Shown: positions 51,626-59,925 of the stretch, piece after piece | Position numbering within the stretch: the stretch's first letter is position 1 | Layout: each line of letters begins with the position of its first letter | Assembly: GCF_009687865.1 (NCBI RefSeq) | Contig: NZ_BLAE01000040.1 | Span: forward strand, 40,104-104,103 | Length of the DNA stretch: 64,000 nt | Source of the DNA: Acrocarpospora macrocephala | GTDB taxonomy: Bacteria; Actinomycetota; Actinomycetes; Streptosporangiales; Streptosporangiaceae | Direction of reading: 5' to 3' | The notes under the pieces: model-generated | Database searches by the model: none | The model's input: only the letters and a program-made list of their open reading frames with translations | Told to the model about the DNA's origin: nothing | Made by a program: the position numbers and the translations under genes

Positions 51626-51970
51626 ATGCCGGTTCCCCTGTATCAGGCCAAGGCGGAATTTTTCCGGACCCTGGGGCATCCGGTCCGCATCCAGGTGCTG
51701 GAACTCCTGCAGGCCGGGCCACGTCCCGTGCGCGATCTGCTCGCCGAGATCGAGGTCGAGCCGTCCAACCTGTCCCAGCAGCTGGCGGTGCTGCGTCGAG
51801 CCGGAATCGTGACGTCCACCCGCGACGGATCCACCGTCGTCTACGCGCTGAGCAGCCCCGACGTGGCCGAGCTGATGCGCGCCGCGCGCCGGATCCTCAC
51901 CGACATGATCGTCGGACAGGGTGAGCTGCTGGCCGAACTGCGCGACTCCGAGCAACCCCGCCCAGGCTGA
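51626..51970 (+). CDS. ArsR-family winged-helix regulator without cysteine
   Basis: A 114-residue regulator: FFRTLGHPVRIQVLELL, then the recognition helix EVEPSNLSQQLAVLRRAGIV and the wing TSTRDGSTVVYAL. It contains no Cys, so classical metal-thiolate sensing by CXC motifs is excluded; a His/Asp metal site or non-metal signal remains possible. GGGGAGG lies upstream. It precedes the Ehr-type operon by 48 bp on the same strand and likely controls it. Confidence 0.87.
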   Translation: MPVPLYQAKAEFFRTLGHPVRIQVLELLQAGPRPVRDLLAEIEVEPSNLSQQLAVLRRAGIVTSTRDGSTVVYALSSPDVAELMRAARRILTDMIVGQGELLAELRDSEQPRPG

Positions 51971-52018
51971 CGCCCGCTCGGGATCAGGGATCTGGGTACG
52001 ACAGGGAGAGTCGCGGCA

Positions 52019-52501
52019 GTGAGTTTGTGGCAAAAGATCAGAAAGACCGGCCGGGTGGCGGAACCCGCCCCGGAGCGCGCGCCAGGCAATGTCCTGCCCG
52101 CGGCGGCGGAGCTGGGCGGCTCCGTGCAACTCCGGCACGTGGACGCGGGCTCGTGCAACGGCTGCGAGGTGGAGATCGCCTCGGTCTTCGGCCCGGTGTA
52201 CGACGCCGAGCGTTACGGCGCGCGGCTGGTGGCCTCTCCCCGCCACGCCGACGCCCTGGTGGTGACCGGACCGGTCACGCGCAACATGGAGATGGCCCTG
52301 CGCCGCACCTACGAGGCGGTGCCGGAGCCCCGCCTGGTGATCGCGCTGGGTGACTGCGCCAGGAACTGCGGCGCGTTCGCCGGAGCATACGGCGTGACAG
52401 GCCCGGTCAGCGACGTCGTGCCGGTGGACGCGGAGATTCCGGGCTGCCCGCCGCGACCGGAGGCGATCGTCGCGGCGCTGCGCGAGCTGACCGGCCGATG
52501 A
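52019..52501 (+). CDS. Iron-sulfur small subunit of an Ehr-type complex (HycG/HyfI/NuoB-like)
   Basis: A 160-residue protein homologous to the small subunit of group 4 hydrogenases and to NuoB. The proximal [4Fe-4S] ligands are intact: two Cys in GSCNGCEVE, one in ALGDCARNCGAF and one in IPGCPPRPEA. The cluster at the site next to the catalytic centre should thus form, although the large subunit lacks nickel ligands. The start is GTG 52019 after a GA-rich ribosome site. Its stop overlaps the next gene by ATGA. It is peripheral, on the cytoplasmic side of the membrane complex. Confidence 0.88.
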   Translation: MSLWQKIRKTGRVAEPAPERAPGNVLPAAAELGGSVQLRHVDAGSCNGCEVEIASVFGPVYDAERYGARLVASPRHADALVVTGPVTRNMEMALRRTYEAVPEPRLVIALGDCARNCGAFAGAYGVTGPVSDVVPVDAEIPGCPPRPEAIVAALRELTGR

Positions 52502-54507
52502 ACCTGGTCGGCACGCTGTTCTGCACCGCCCTGGCCATCTGCGCTTTGTCGGCGCTGGCCGGGCTAGCCACGCCGACGCGGCTGCGGCTCCCGCTGGCCG
52601 GGCTCGGCACGGCGGGCGCGGGCGCGCTGGGCACGGCGGCGGGCCTGGCGGCCCTGCTCGGCGAATCCTGGTCGGCCTGGCTCCCGGAGTTGCTCCCGCT
52701 GGCCGGGGTCAGGCTGGCGATCGATCCGCTGGCCGGGCTGTTCCTCGCGGTCACCGGCGTCGTGGCGCTCTGCGCGGCGATCTACGGCATCGGCTATTCG
52801 CGCGACGGCCTCGACGGTCGGGTGGTGCAGGCCGCCGCCCCTCTGTTCGTGGCCGCGATGCTGCTGGTCCCCGCCGCCGCGAGCGTGAGCACGTTCCTGG
52901 TGGCGTGGGAGCTGATGGCGATCACCTCCCTGCTGCTGGTGGTGGCCGATCACCGGCACCGGTCCGCGGTCGGCGAAGCCGGTCTCTGGTACGGCGTGAT
53001 GACCCACCTCGGCTTCGTCGCCATCTTGGCCGGCCTCCTCGCCTTCGCGGCCGGAGCGGGCGGCGAGTCCTTCGACCAACTCCGGCAGGCGGAACTGTCC
53101 CCGGCCCTGCGGGGCACGGTGTTCCTGGCGACCGTGGTGGGTTTCGCCTCCAAAGCCGGCATCGTCCCGCTGCACGTGTGGCTGCCCCGAGCCCACCCTG
53201 AGGCCCCGAGCCAGATCTCGGCCCTGATGAGCGCCGCGATGGTCAACATGGGCGTGTACGGCATCGTCCGCGTCGGCCTGGACCTGCTGCACGGCGGACC
53301 GGTCTGGTGGTGGATGGTCGTGCTCATCGCGGGCGCGATCTCCGCGCTGTACGGCATCCTGCAGGCCGCCGTGTCAGCCGACCTCAAACGCCTGCTCGGC
53401 CACTCCACCACGGAGAACATGGGCCTGGTCCTCATCGGAGTCGGCGCGGCGGGCCTGTTCGCCGCCTGGGGCAACGCCGTCCTGGCGGCCCTGGCCCTGA
53501 CCGCCGCGCTGCTGCACGTGGTCAACCACGCCGGATTCAAGACGTTGCTGTTCCTCGCCGCGGGCTCGGTGCAGCGGGCCACCGGGACGCGCGATCTCGA
53601 TCAGCTGGGCGGGCTTCGCACGCGCATGCCGTACACGACCGGGCTGTTCGCGGTCGGGGCGTTGTGCGCGTCCGCGCTGCCGCCGGGGAACGCGTTCGTC
53701 AGCGAGTGGCTGCTCCTGCAGAGCCTGATCCACGCGCTGCCGACCTCCGGCGTGGTGGGGGCGGTGACCATGCCGCTGGCCGTGGGCGTGATCGCGCTGT
53801 CGGCCGGGCTGGCGGTCGCCACCTTCGTCAAGGCCTTCGGCATCGGATTCCTCGCCAAACCGCGCGGCCCGGAGGCCGCACGCGCGGCCGAAAGCCCTCC
53901 GGCCATGCTCGGCGGGATGGCCCTGGCCGCCTGCTGCTGCCTGGTCCTGGCGCTCGCGCCCACCGCGATCCTCCCCGTTCTGAGCCACGCGGTGGCCGTG
54001 GCGCTCCCCGGCCCCGGCGCGGTGACCGGCGAGGTGTCCCTGCACCTGGCCGGGATCTCCAGTGTGATCTCGCCGCTGCTCATCGCCGTCGCGCTGGGCG
54101 TGGCGGTCGCGGGCACGCTGGCCCTGACCCGGGTGGTCGCCACCCGCCGGGTACGGCGAGCCGCCCGCCTGTGGGACTGCGGCGGAGGCCCGATGTCAGC
54201 CCGGATGGAATACACCGCGACCTCGTTCGCCGAGCCGCTGCAGCGAGTCTTCGACAACGTGCTGGCCCCGGAGAGCGACGTGGACGTGACCCCGGTCAAG
54301 GAATCCGCCTACCTGGTGGAATCCGTACGGTTCCGGGCCAAGGTGCCCGACCGGATCGAACGCCGCCTGTACGAGCCGGTGCTGTCCGTGCTCACCTTCG
54401 TCGGCCGGGGCGCGCGGCACCTGGCCACCGGAAGCGTGCACCGCTACCTGGCCTACGGATTCTGGGCGCTCACCGGCGCGCTGATCATGCTGGCGGTGTT
54501 CCAGTGA
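52498..54507 (+). CDS. Antiporter-like membrane subunit of the Ehr-type complex (HyfB/HycC/NuoL-like)
   Basis: A 669-residue polytopic protein of the proton-conducting transporter family, with about 14-16 TM segments. The conserved Glu of TM5 is in VAWELMAITSLL, and the Lys-bearing TM7-TM8 stretch is 'GFASKAGIVPLHVWLPRAHPEAPSQISALMS'. A C-terminal region after residue ~540 (RLWDCGGGPMSARMEYTATSF) is the HyfB/HycC signature. It should pump or conduct H+ or Na+ when the peripheral arm transfers electrons. Confidence 0.9.
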   Translation: MNLVGTLFCTALAICALSALAGLATPTRLRLPLAGLGTAGAGALGTAAGLAALLGESWSAWLPELLPLAGVRLAIDPLAGLFLAVTGVVALCAAIYGIGYSRDGLDGRVVQAAAPLFVAAMLLVPAAASVSTFLVAWELMAITSLLLVVADHRHRSAVGEAGLWYGVMTHLGFVAILAGLLAFAAGAGGESFDQLRQAELSPALRGTVFLATVVGFASKAGIVPLHVWLPRAHPEAPSQISALMSAAMVNMGVYGIVRVGLDLLHGGPVWWWMVVLIAGAISALYGILQAAVSADLKRLLGHSTTENMGLVLIGVGAAGLFAAWGNAVLAALALTAALLHVVNHAGFKTLLFLAAGSVQRATGTRDLDQLGGLRTRMPYTTGLFAVGALCASALPPGNAFVSEWLLLQSLIHALPTSGVVGAVTMPLAVGVIALSAGLAVATFVKAFGIGFLAKPRGPEAARAAESPPAMLGGMALAACCCLVLALAPTAILPVLSHAVAVALPGPGAVTGEVSLHLAGISSVISPLLIAVALGVAVAGTLALTRVVATRRVRRAARLWDCGGGPMSARMEYTATSFAEPLQRVFDNVLAPESDVDVTPVKESAYLVESVRFRAKVPDRIERRLYEPVLSVLTFVGRGARHLATGSVHRYLAYGFWALTGALIMLAVFQ

Positions 54508-55439
54508 TGGGTGCGGTCCTGCAGGTGGTTCTCGTCGCGGTGGGGTCCCCCCTGCTGGTCGGGATGATGCGTCAGGTCAGGGCACGGCTGGAAGGCCGGG
54601 CGGGCGCGGGGATCGGCCAGCCGTGGCGGGACCTGCGCAAACTCGTGCGCAAGGAGCCGATCGCCCCCGATGGCACCGGCTGGGTGTTCCGGGCCGCGCC
54701 GCTGCTGCTGGCCGGCACGGTGCTCGTGGTGGCTGCCGTGGTGCCGCTGGTGTCCACCACCTCGCCGCTGGACGAGGTCGCCGACCTGTTCGCGGTGGTG
54801 GCGCTGCTGGCGCTGGGCTCGGTCGCGCTCGCGCTGGGCGCCCTGGACACCTCCACCGCGTTCGGCGGGATGGGCGCCAGCCGGGAGATGATCGTGCTCG
54901 CGCTGGTGGAGCCCACCATCCTGCTGTCGGTGTTCGCGCTGTCGGTCCGGGTCGGCACCACCAACCTGGGCACGATCGTCACCTCGGCGGTGGCCGACCC
55001 GCTGGCCGTGATCTCCCCGGCCAGCCTGCTCGCGGCGGCCGCGCTGGCGATCGTCACGATCGCCGAGACCGGCCGGATCCCGGTGGACAACCCGTCCACC
55101 CACCTGGAACTGACCATGATCCACGAGGCCATGGTGCTGGAGTACGCCGGTCCCGACCTGGCGCTCATCGAGTGGGCGTCCGCGATGCGCCTCTCGGTCC
55201 TGCTCGGCCTGCTGACCAGCCTGTTCGCCCCGTGGGGCATCGCGACCGGGAACGCTGGGCTGCTGGCCCTGCTGCTGGCGGCGGTGGTCGTCATCGCCAA
55301 GGTGGCCCTGCTGGGCGCCCTCCTGGCGGCCGGTGAGGTGTTCATGGCCAAGCTGCGGCTGTTCCGCATCCCCGAACTGCTCGCCGGGTCCTTCCTGATG
55401 GCCCTGCTGGCCGTCGCGGCGTCCTTCTTCCTGGCGTGA
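54507..55439 (+). CDS. Membrane anchor subunit of the Ehr-type complex (HyfC/HycD/NuoH-like)
   Basis: A 310-residue membrane protein of the complex I subunit 1 family. The cytoplasmic loop that meets the large subunit is visible: 'RAGAGIGQPWRDLRKLVRKEP' and 'ETGRIPVDNPSTHLELTMIHEAM', with the conserved acidic residues that line the quinone-like chamber in NuoH. About eight TM segments. ATG 54507 overlaps the previous stop by one base. It links the peripheral arm to the antiporter-like subunits. Confidence 0.9.
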   Translation: MGAVLQVVLVAVGSPLLVGMMRQVRARLEGRAGAGIGQPWRDLRKLVRKEPIAPDGTGWVFRAAPLLLAGTVLVVAAVVPLVSTTSPLDEVADLFAVVALLALGSVALALGALDTSTAFGGMGASREMIVLALVEPTILLSVFALSVRVGTTNLGTIVTSAVADPLAVISPASLLAAAALAIVTIAETGRIPVDNPSTHLELTMIHEAMVLEYAGPDLALIEWASAMRLSVLLGLLTSLFAPWGIATGNAGLLALLLAAVVVIAKVALLGALLAAGEVFMAKLRLFRIPELLAGSFLMALLAVAASFFLA

Positions 55440-56125
55440 GGTCCATGACTGAAACGATGTTCACCTTGCCGCCCTCGCTGTACGTCCCGCTGCTGGACCT
55501 GGCCTGCGGCGCGTTCCTGCTGACCGGGATGATGGTGCTCTGGCGGCGCGACCTGGCCGCGATCGTCCGGCTGTTCGCCCTGCAGGGCATCGCTCTGGCG
55601 GCGCTGATCGTCGTGCTCGGCGTGTATGAGCAGGATGTGGAGCTGGTCGCCGTCGGACTCGGTGTCGGGGCGCTTCGCGCGGGGCTGCTGCCGTACCTGA
55701 TGCGCCGCGCCCTGATCGCCGGCGGCGCGGGCAGGGAGGTGCGGCCCGTGGTGAACGTGGCGACCTCGCTGCTGGTGGCGGCGGTGCTGGCCATGCTGGC
55801 CTACGCCGTCGCCCAGCCCCTGATACGGCTGTCGCCCACGCCCGCCACCCAGGCCGTGCCGATCGCGCTGACCGTGCTGCTGGTCGGGTTCTTCGTCCTG
55901 GTCACCCGGCGCCGCGCGCTGTCGCAGGTGGTGGGCTTCCTGCTGATGGACAACGCCATCACCATGACCGCGTTCCTCACCACCAGCGGGGTGCCGCTCG
56001 TGGTCGAGCTGGGGATCTCGATGGACGTGCTGCTGGCCGTGCTGGTGTTCCAGGTTCTGACCACCCGGATGCGGGCCGCTTTCGGCGGCACCGACCTGGA
56101 CGAGCTCCGGGAGCTGCACGACTGA
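55436..56125 (+). CDS. HyfE-like membrane subunit of the Ehr-type complex
   Basis: A 229-residue membrane protein with about seven TM segments, related to HyfE and distantly to NuoK. Conserved acid in the middle of the second half is seen in 'VVGFLLMDNAITMTAFLTTSGVPLVVELGISMD'. The GTG at 55436 overlaps the previous stop (GTGA); an ATG at 55445 is an alternative. It is one of the small ion-path subunits of the complex. Confidence 0.85.
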   Translation: MRSMTETMFTLPPSLYVPLLDLACGAFLLTGMMVLWRRDLAAIVRLFALQGIALAALIVVLGVYEQDVELVAVGLGVGALRAGLLPYLMRRALIAGGAGREVRPVVNVATSLLVAAVLAMLAYAVAQPLIRLSPTPATQAVPIALTVLLVGFFVLVTRRRALSQVVGFLLMDNAITMTAFLTTSGVPLVVELGISMDVLLAVLVFQVLTTRMRAAFGGTDLDELRELHD

Positions 56126-57576
56126 TGAGCACCCTGCTGATCCTCGCCCCCGTGGGGTTTCCCCTGCTCGCCGCCGGTGGCTGCGCGGTGTTCGGCTGGA
56201 ACCGGGTGACCGCGTGGCTGGGCGCGGCGGCCGCGGCCGGGTTGCTCGCCGCCGCGATCGGGCTCGCCGTGACCGGGCCGGGTGCCGCGCTGTGGGGGCT
56301 GCTGCGGGCGGACGCGCTCAGCGCGTACATGCTGATCGTGATCGGCGTGGTGGCCCTGCTCGCGATGTCCGCCAGCCCCGCCTACCTGGCGGCCGAACTG
56401 GCCGCCGGGCACACCTGGCCGCGCGCCATGCGCCGCTACGGCGTGCTCACCCAGGCGTTCGTCGCCGCGATGGCCCTGGCCGTGCTCTCCTCCAGCCTGG
56501 GCATGCTCTGGGTGGCGGTGGAGGCGACCACCATCGTCACCGCCTTCCTCGTCGGCCACCGGCACACTCGGGAGGCGACCGAGGCGGCCTGGAAATACGT
56601 GGTCATCTGCTCGGTGGGCATCGCGCTGGCGCTGCTGGGCATCGTGCTGGTGCACTACGCGGCCGCCCACGTGGGCGTGGCCTCCCTGGACTGGACGACC
56701 CTGTCCCAGCACGCCGGCCGGCTCGACCCCGGGGTGATGCGGATCGCCGTGGTCCTGCTCGTGCTCGGTTTCGGCACCAAGGCTGGGCTCGCGCCGCTGC
56801 ACGCCTGGCTGCCCGACGCCCACAGCCAGGCCCCCGCGCCGGTCTCGGCGCTGATGTCCGGGGTGCTGCTGTCGGTGGCGTTCTACGCCATCCTGCGGGT
56901 CAAGGTGATCGCCGACGCCGCCCTCGGCACCGGTTTCACCCGCCTGCTCCTCGTCATCGTGGCCCTGGCCTCCCTGGTGGTCACGGCCTTGCTGCTGCTG
57001 GCCCAGCGTGACTACAAGCGCCTGCTGGCCTACTCCAGCATCGAGCACATGGGGCTGATCGCCCTGGGCACGGCCATCGGCGGCACGCTCGCGCTGGCCG
57101 CCGTCCTGCTGCACATCCTCGGCCACGGGCTCGGCAAATCGGTGCTGTTCCTCAGCGCCGGGCACCTCCACCAGGCCGTCGGCAGCAGCCGCATCCACGC
57201 CGTGCGCGGCCTGGCGGCGCGCGCGCCGCTCCTGGCCGGAGCGTTCGCGCTCGGCCTGCTGGCCCTGCTCGGGCTGCCACCGTTCAGCCTGTTCGCCAGC
57301 GAGCTGGGCATCGCCAGGGCCGGCTTCTCCGCCGGCCTCGGCTGGGTGATCGCGCCGGCTTTCGTGCTGGTGCTGGTCATCGCCGCCGCCCTCGGCCGGC
57401 ACGCCAGGGACATGCTCCTGGGCCCCGCCTCCCCGGCCGGCGCCATCCCCATGCCCCGCAGCGTGGCCGCCGCGCTGATCGCCGGGCTGGCCGCGTGCGC
57501 CGTCCTGGGTGTCACCGCCGGACCCCTGAACACCCTGCTGCGGACCGCCGCGGCCATCGCCGGAGCCCTGCCATGA
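56125..57576 (+). CDS. Second antiporter-like membrane subunit of the Ehr-type complex (HyfF/NuoN-like)
   Basis: A 483-residue protein with about 14 TM segments. Key family residues: Glu in MLWVAVEATTIVTAFLVG, Lys in GFGTKAGLAPLHAWLPDAHSQAP and Lys in QRDYKRLLAYSSIEHMG. It resembles HyfF of hydrogenase 4. With HyfB-like and HyfE-like genes it gives this complex a hydrogenase-4-type ion-pumping arm with two large antiporter-like modules, which formate hydrogenlyase 1 lacks. Confidence 0.9.
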   Translation: MSTLLILAPVGFPLLAAGGCAVFGWNRVTAWLGAAAAAGLLAAAIGLAVTGPGAALWGLLRADALSAYMLIVIGVVALLAMSASPAYLAAELAAGHTWPRAMRRYGVLTQAFVAAMALAVLSSSLGMLWVAVEATTIVTAFLVGHRHTREATEAAWKYVVICSVGIALALLGIVLVHYAAAHVGVASLDWTTLSQHAGRLDPGVMRIAVVLLVLGFGTKAGLAPLHAWLPDAHSQAPAPVSALMSGVLLSVAFYAILRVKVIADAALGTGFTRLLLVIVALASLVVTALLLLAQRDYKRLLAYSSIEHMGLIALGTAIGGTLALAAVLLHILGHGLGKSVLFLSAGHLHQAVGSSRIHAVRGLAARAPLLAGAFALGLLALLGLPPFSLFASELGIARAGFSAGLGWVIAPAFVLVLVIAAALGRHARDMLLGPASPAGAIPMPRSVAAALIAGLAACAVLGVTAGPLNTLLRTAAAIAGALP

Positions 57577-59033
57577 CCCCACGCACCATCACCCCCGGCG
57601 ACCTGACCGGCGCGGCCACCGAGCTGATCGCCCGCGGCCACCGGCTCGCCCTGATGTCGGCCCACCAGCAGGCCCGGGGGTTCGGCGTGGTCTATCTGTT
57701 CACCGCCCCCGGCCTCGACCACACCGAACTCCACCTCCACCTGCCGCCGGACGATCCCACGCTGCCCAGCCTCGCGCGGGTGTCGTTCCCCGCCGGCCGC
57801 TTCGAGCGGGAGATCCGCGACCTGTACGGCATCACGCCGCTCGACCATCCGCAGCCGCGACGCCTGGTCCGCCACCACCACTGGCCACGTGGCTGGTACC
57901 CGATGCGTGCCGACGCGGGCCCGCCCCCCGCCTTCGGCGACCCCGAGGGACCGTTTCCCTTCCTCACCGTGGAAGGGCCGGGCGTGTACGAGATTCCCGT
58001 CGGTCCCGTACACGCCGGACTCATCGAACCCGGGCACTTCCGCTTCTCCGTCGTCGGCGAGACCGTCCTGAAGCTCAAAGCCCGGCTCTGGTTCGTCCAC
58101 AAGGGCATCGAGAAGCTCTTCCAGGGCCGAGCCCCGGCCGACGCGCTGCCGCTGGCCGAACGGGTGAGCGGCGACACCTCCGTCGGCCACGCGCTGGCCT
58201 ACTGCCTGGCCGTGGAGGAGGCCACCGGCACGGCGGTGCCGGAGGAGGCGCGCAGCGCGCGGGCGATCCTGCTGGAGCTGGAACGCCTCTACAACCACGT
58301 CACCGACCTTGGCGCCCTGTGCAACGACGTCGCCCACGGCATCCTGCACGCGCACGCGGGACGGGTGCGCGAGCAGCTCCTGCGTATCAACGACGAGGTC
58401 ACCGGGCACCGGCTGCTCCGCGGCGGCGTGATCCTGGGCGGCGCGGCGCTCCGCGCGCTGCCCGACCCGGCTCGCCTGGCGGCCATCGGGGCGGACGTGG
58501 CCGAGATCGTCGAGCTCGCCCTGTCCCACACCGTGGTCGCCGACCGGTTCACCGGCACCGCGCTCCTGCGTTTTGAGGCCGCCCGCGACCTGGGCACTCT
58601 CGGCTACGTCGCCCGTGCCAGCGGTTTCGACGCGGACGCCCGCCGGGATCACCCCAGCGCCGACCTCGGCTCGTTCACCCCGGCCCTGCGCACCGGCGGG
58701 GACGTTTTGGCCCGCTTCCAGATCCGCGCGGACGAGATCGCCGCCTCCATCGCGCTGATCTCCTGGCTGGTCAGCAGATCGGCCTCCGGCCGGAGCACAC
58801 CTCCTTCGACCGACCGGCCCGCGTCCGGGGTCGGGATCGCCGAAGGCTGGCGCGGCACCATCGTCCACCGGGTGGAGCTCGCCCCCGACGGAACGCTCGC
58901 CCGCGTGAAGATCGTCGACCCGTCGTTCTTCAACTGGCCCGCGCTGCCCGTCGCCCTCGACGGCGCGATCGTGCCCGACTTCCCCCTGGTCAACAAGAGC
59001 TTCAACCTGTCCTACGCAGGCAACGACCTGTAG
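57573..59033 (+). CDS. NuoCD/HyfG-like large subunit with all NiFe ligands missing (Ehr-type)
   Basis: A 486-residue fusion of a NuoC-like domain (residues ~1-115, SFPAGRFEREIRDLYGI) and a NuoD/hydrogenase large-subunit domain (GPVHAGLIEPGHFRFSVVGE, then LWFVHKGIEKL). Group 4 [NiFe] hydrogenases bind nickel through two CxxC pairs. Here the first is RVSGDTSVGH with Ser199 and Thr202 in place of Cys, and the second is NLSYAGND with Ser480 and Gly483, just before the C-terminus. No nickel-iron site can form, so this is not a hydrogenase. The loss matches the 'energy-converting hydrogenase-related' complexes. The catalytic role, perhaps quinone or another redox carrier, is unknown. Confidence 0.9.
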   Translation: MTPRTITPGDLTGAATELIARGHRLALMSAHQQARGFGVVYLFTAPGLDHTELHLHLPPDDPTLPSLARVSFPAGRFEREIRDLYGITPLDHPQPRRLVRHHHWPRGWYPMRADAGPPPAFGDPEGPFPFLTVEGPGVYEIPVGPVHAGLIEPGHFRFSVVGETVLKLKARLWFVHKGIEKLFQGRAPADALPLAERVSGDTSVGHALAYCLAVEEATGTAVPEEARSARAILLELERLYNHVTDLGALCNDVAHGILHAHAGRVREQLLRINDEVTGHRLLRGGVILGGAALRALPDPARLAAIGADVAEIVELALSHTVVADRFTGTALLRFEAARDLGTLGYVARASGFDADARRDHPSADLGSFTPALRTGGDVLARFQIRADEIAASIALISWLVSRSASGRSTPPSTDRPASGVGIAEGWRGTIVHRVELAPDGTLARVKIVDPSFFNWPALPVALDGAIVPDFPLVNKSFNLSYAGNDL

Positions 59034-59117
59034 CTGTGGGTCTCTTGCTCCTCGCTTATTCGTGTGCATATACTCGTACGCAAGTAATCGTGAACGAGGA
59101 TAGCAGGGTGAGGGAAA

Positions 59118-59768
59118 ATGCCGAAGCAGCGCAAGGTCAGCAACCTGCTGGCGCTCGCCGTGCTGTCCGCCCTCGTCCAGCGCCCCATGCACCCCTACGA
59201 GATCGCCACCGCACTGCGCGGCTGGGGCAAAGACCAGGACATGGAGATCAAGTGGGGATCCCTCTACACAGTCGTCCGCAACATGGACAAACACGGCCTG
59301 ATCGAGGCCGTGGAGAGCGTCCGCGAAGGCCGTAGGCCCGAGCGCACCGTCTATCGCATCACCGACGACGGCCGCGCGGAGCTGGTCGACTGGGCGCGCG
59401 AGCTGGTCTCCACGCCCGTGCGGGAACATCCGCGCTTCCGCGCCGGCCTGTCGGTGCTGGCCGCCCTCCACCCGGACGAGGCCACGAGCCTCCTGCGGCA
59501 GCGGCTGGACCTGCTCGAAGACCACCTCACCGCCGCACGCGAGGAGCTGGCGCAGTATCTGCGGCAGAACATCCCGCGGCTGTTCCTGGTCGAGTCGGAA
59601 TACGACCTGGCCATCCAGGAGGCGGAAGCGGCCTGGATCCGCTCGCTGCTCGCCGAGCTCACCTCGGGCGCCTACCCGGGTCTGGACGCGTGGCGGGCCT
59701 TCCACGAAACCGGCGAGATTCCGGCGGAGCTGACCGAACTAGCCGAAAGGACCAGCTCCACGGATTGA
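59118..59768 (+). CDS. PadR-family transcriptional regulator
   Basis: A 216-residue regulator. The winged helix is in residues ~7-85: 'VSNLLALAVLSALVQRPMHPYEIATALRGWG', 'GSLYTVVRNMDKHGLIE' and the wing 'RRPERTVYRITDDG'. The long helical C-terminal part mediates dimers, as in PadR subfamily 1 with the Vir_act_alpha_C domain. The upstream 84-bp gap is AT-rich around 59055-59095 and contains CGTACG; I cannot define an exact operator. It follows the Ehr-type operon but is probably its own unit, perhaps controlling the FAD monooxygenase downstream. Confidence 0.87.
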   Translation: MPKQRKVSNLLALAVLSALVQRPMHPYEIATALRGWGKDQDMEIKWGSLYTVVRNMDKHGLIEAVESVREGRRPERTVYRITDDGRAELVDWARELVSTPVREHPRFRAGLSVLAALHPDEATSLLRQRLDLLEDHLTAAREELAQYLRQNIPRLFLVESEYDLAIQEAEAAWIRSLLAELTSGAYPGLDAWRAFHETGEIPAELTELAERTSSTD

Positions 59769-59772
59769 TTCA

Positions 59773-59813
59773 GGGCCCCGGCGCGGTGCGCCAACACCAC
59801 GCCGGGACCCTTT
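59773..59813 (+). terminator. Terminator after the PadR gene
   Basis: A long hairpin right after the PadR stop: GGG-C-CCCGGCG-C-GGTG (59773-59788) pairs with CACC-A-CGCCGGG-A-CCC (59795-59810) around a 6-nt loop, with two C/A mismatches, and is followed by TTT. Confidence 0.7.
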
Positions 59814-59925
59814 CCTCGAACCACACCTGGGAAGGCGCTCGGCCCGAGGCGGCAACCACGAGGATAGCCTGCTCCCTCCCAGGGCGGTTCGGACCTGCGA
59901 TACCGATCACCCAAGGGAGAAGACC

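Noticed and set aside
57573..59033. Functional group 4 [NiFe] hydrogenase
   Set aside because: Both nickel-binding CxxC pairs are replaced, so H2 production or uptake is ruled out despite the strong similarity of the operon to hydrogenase 4.
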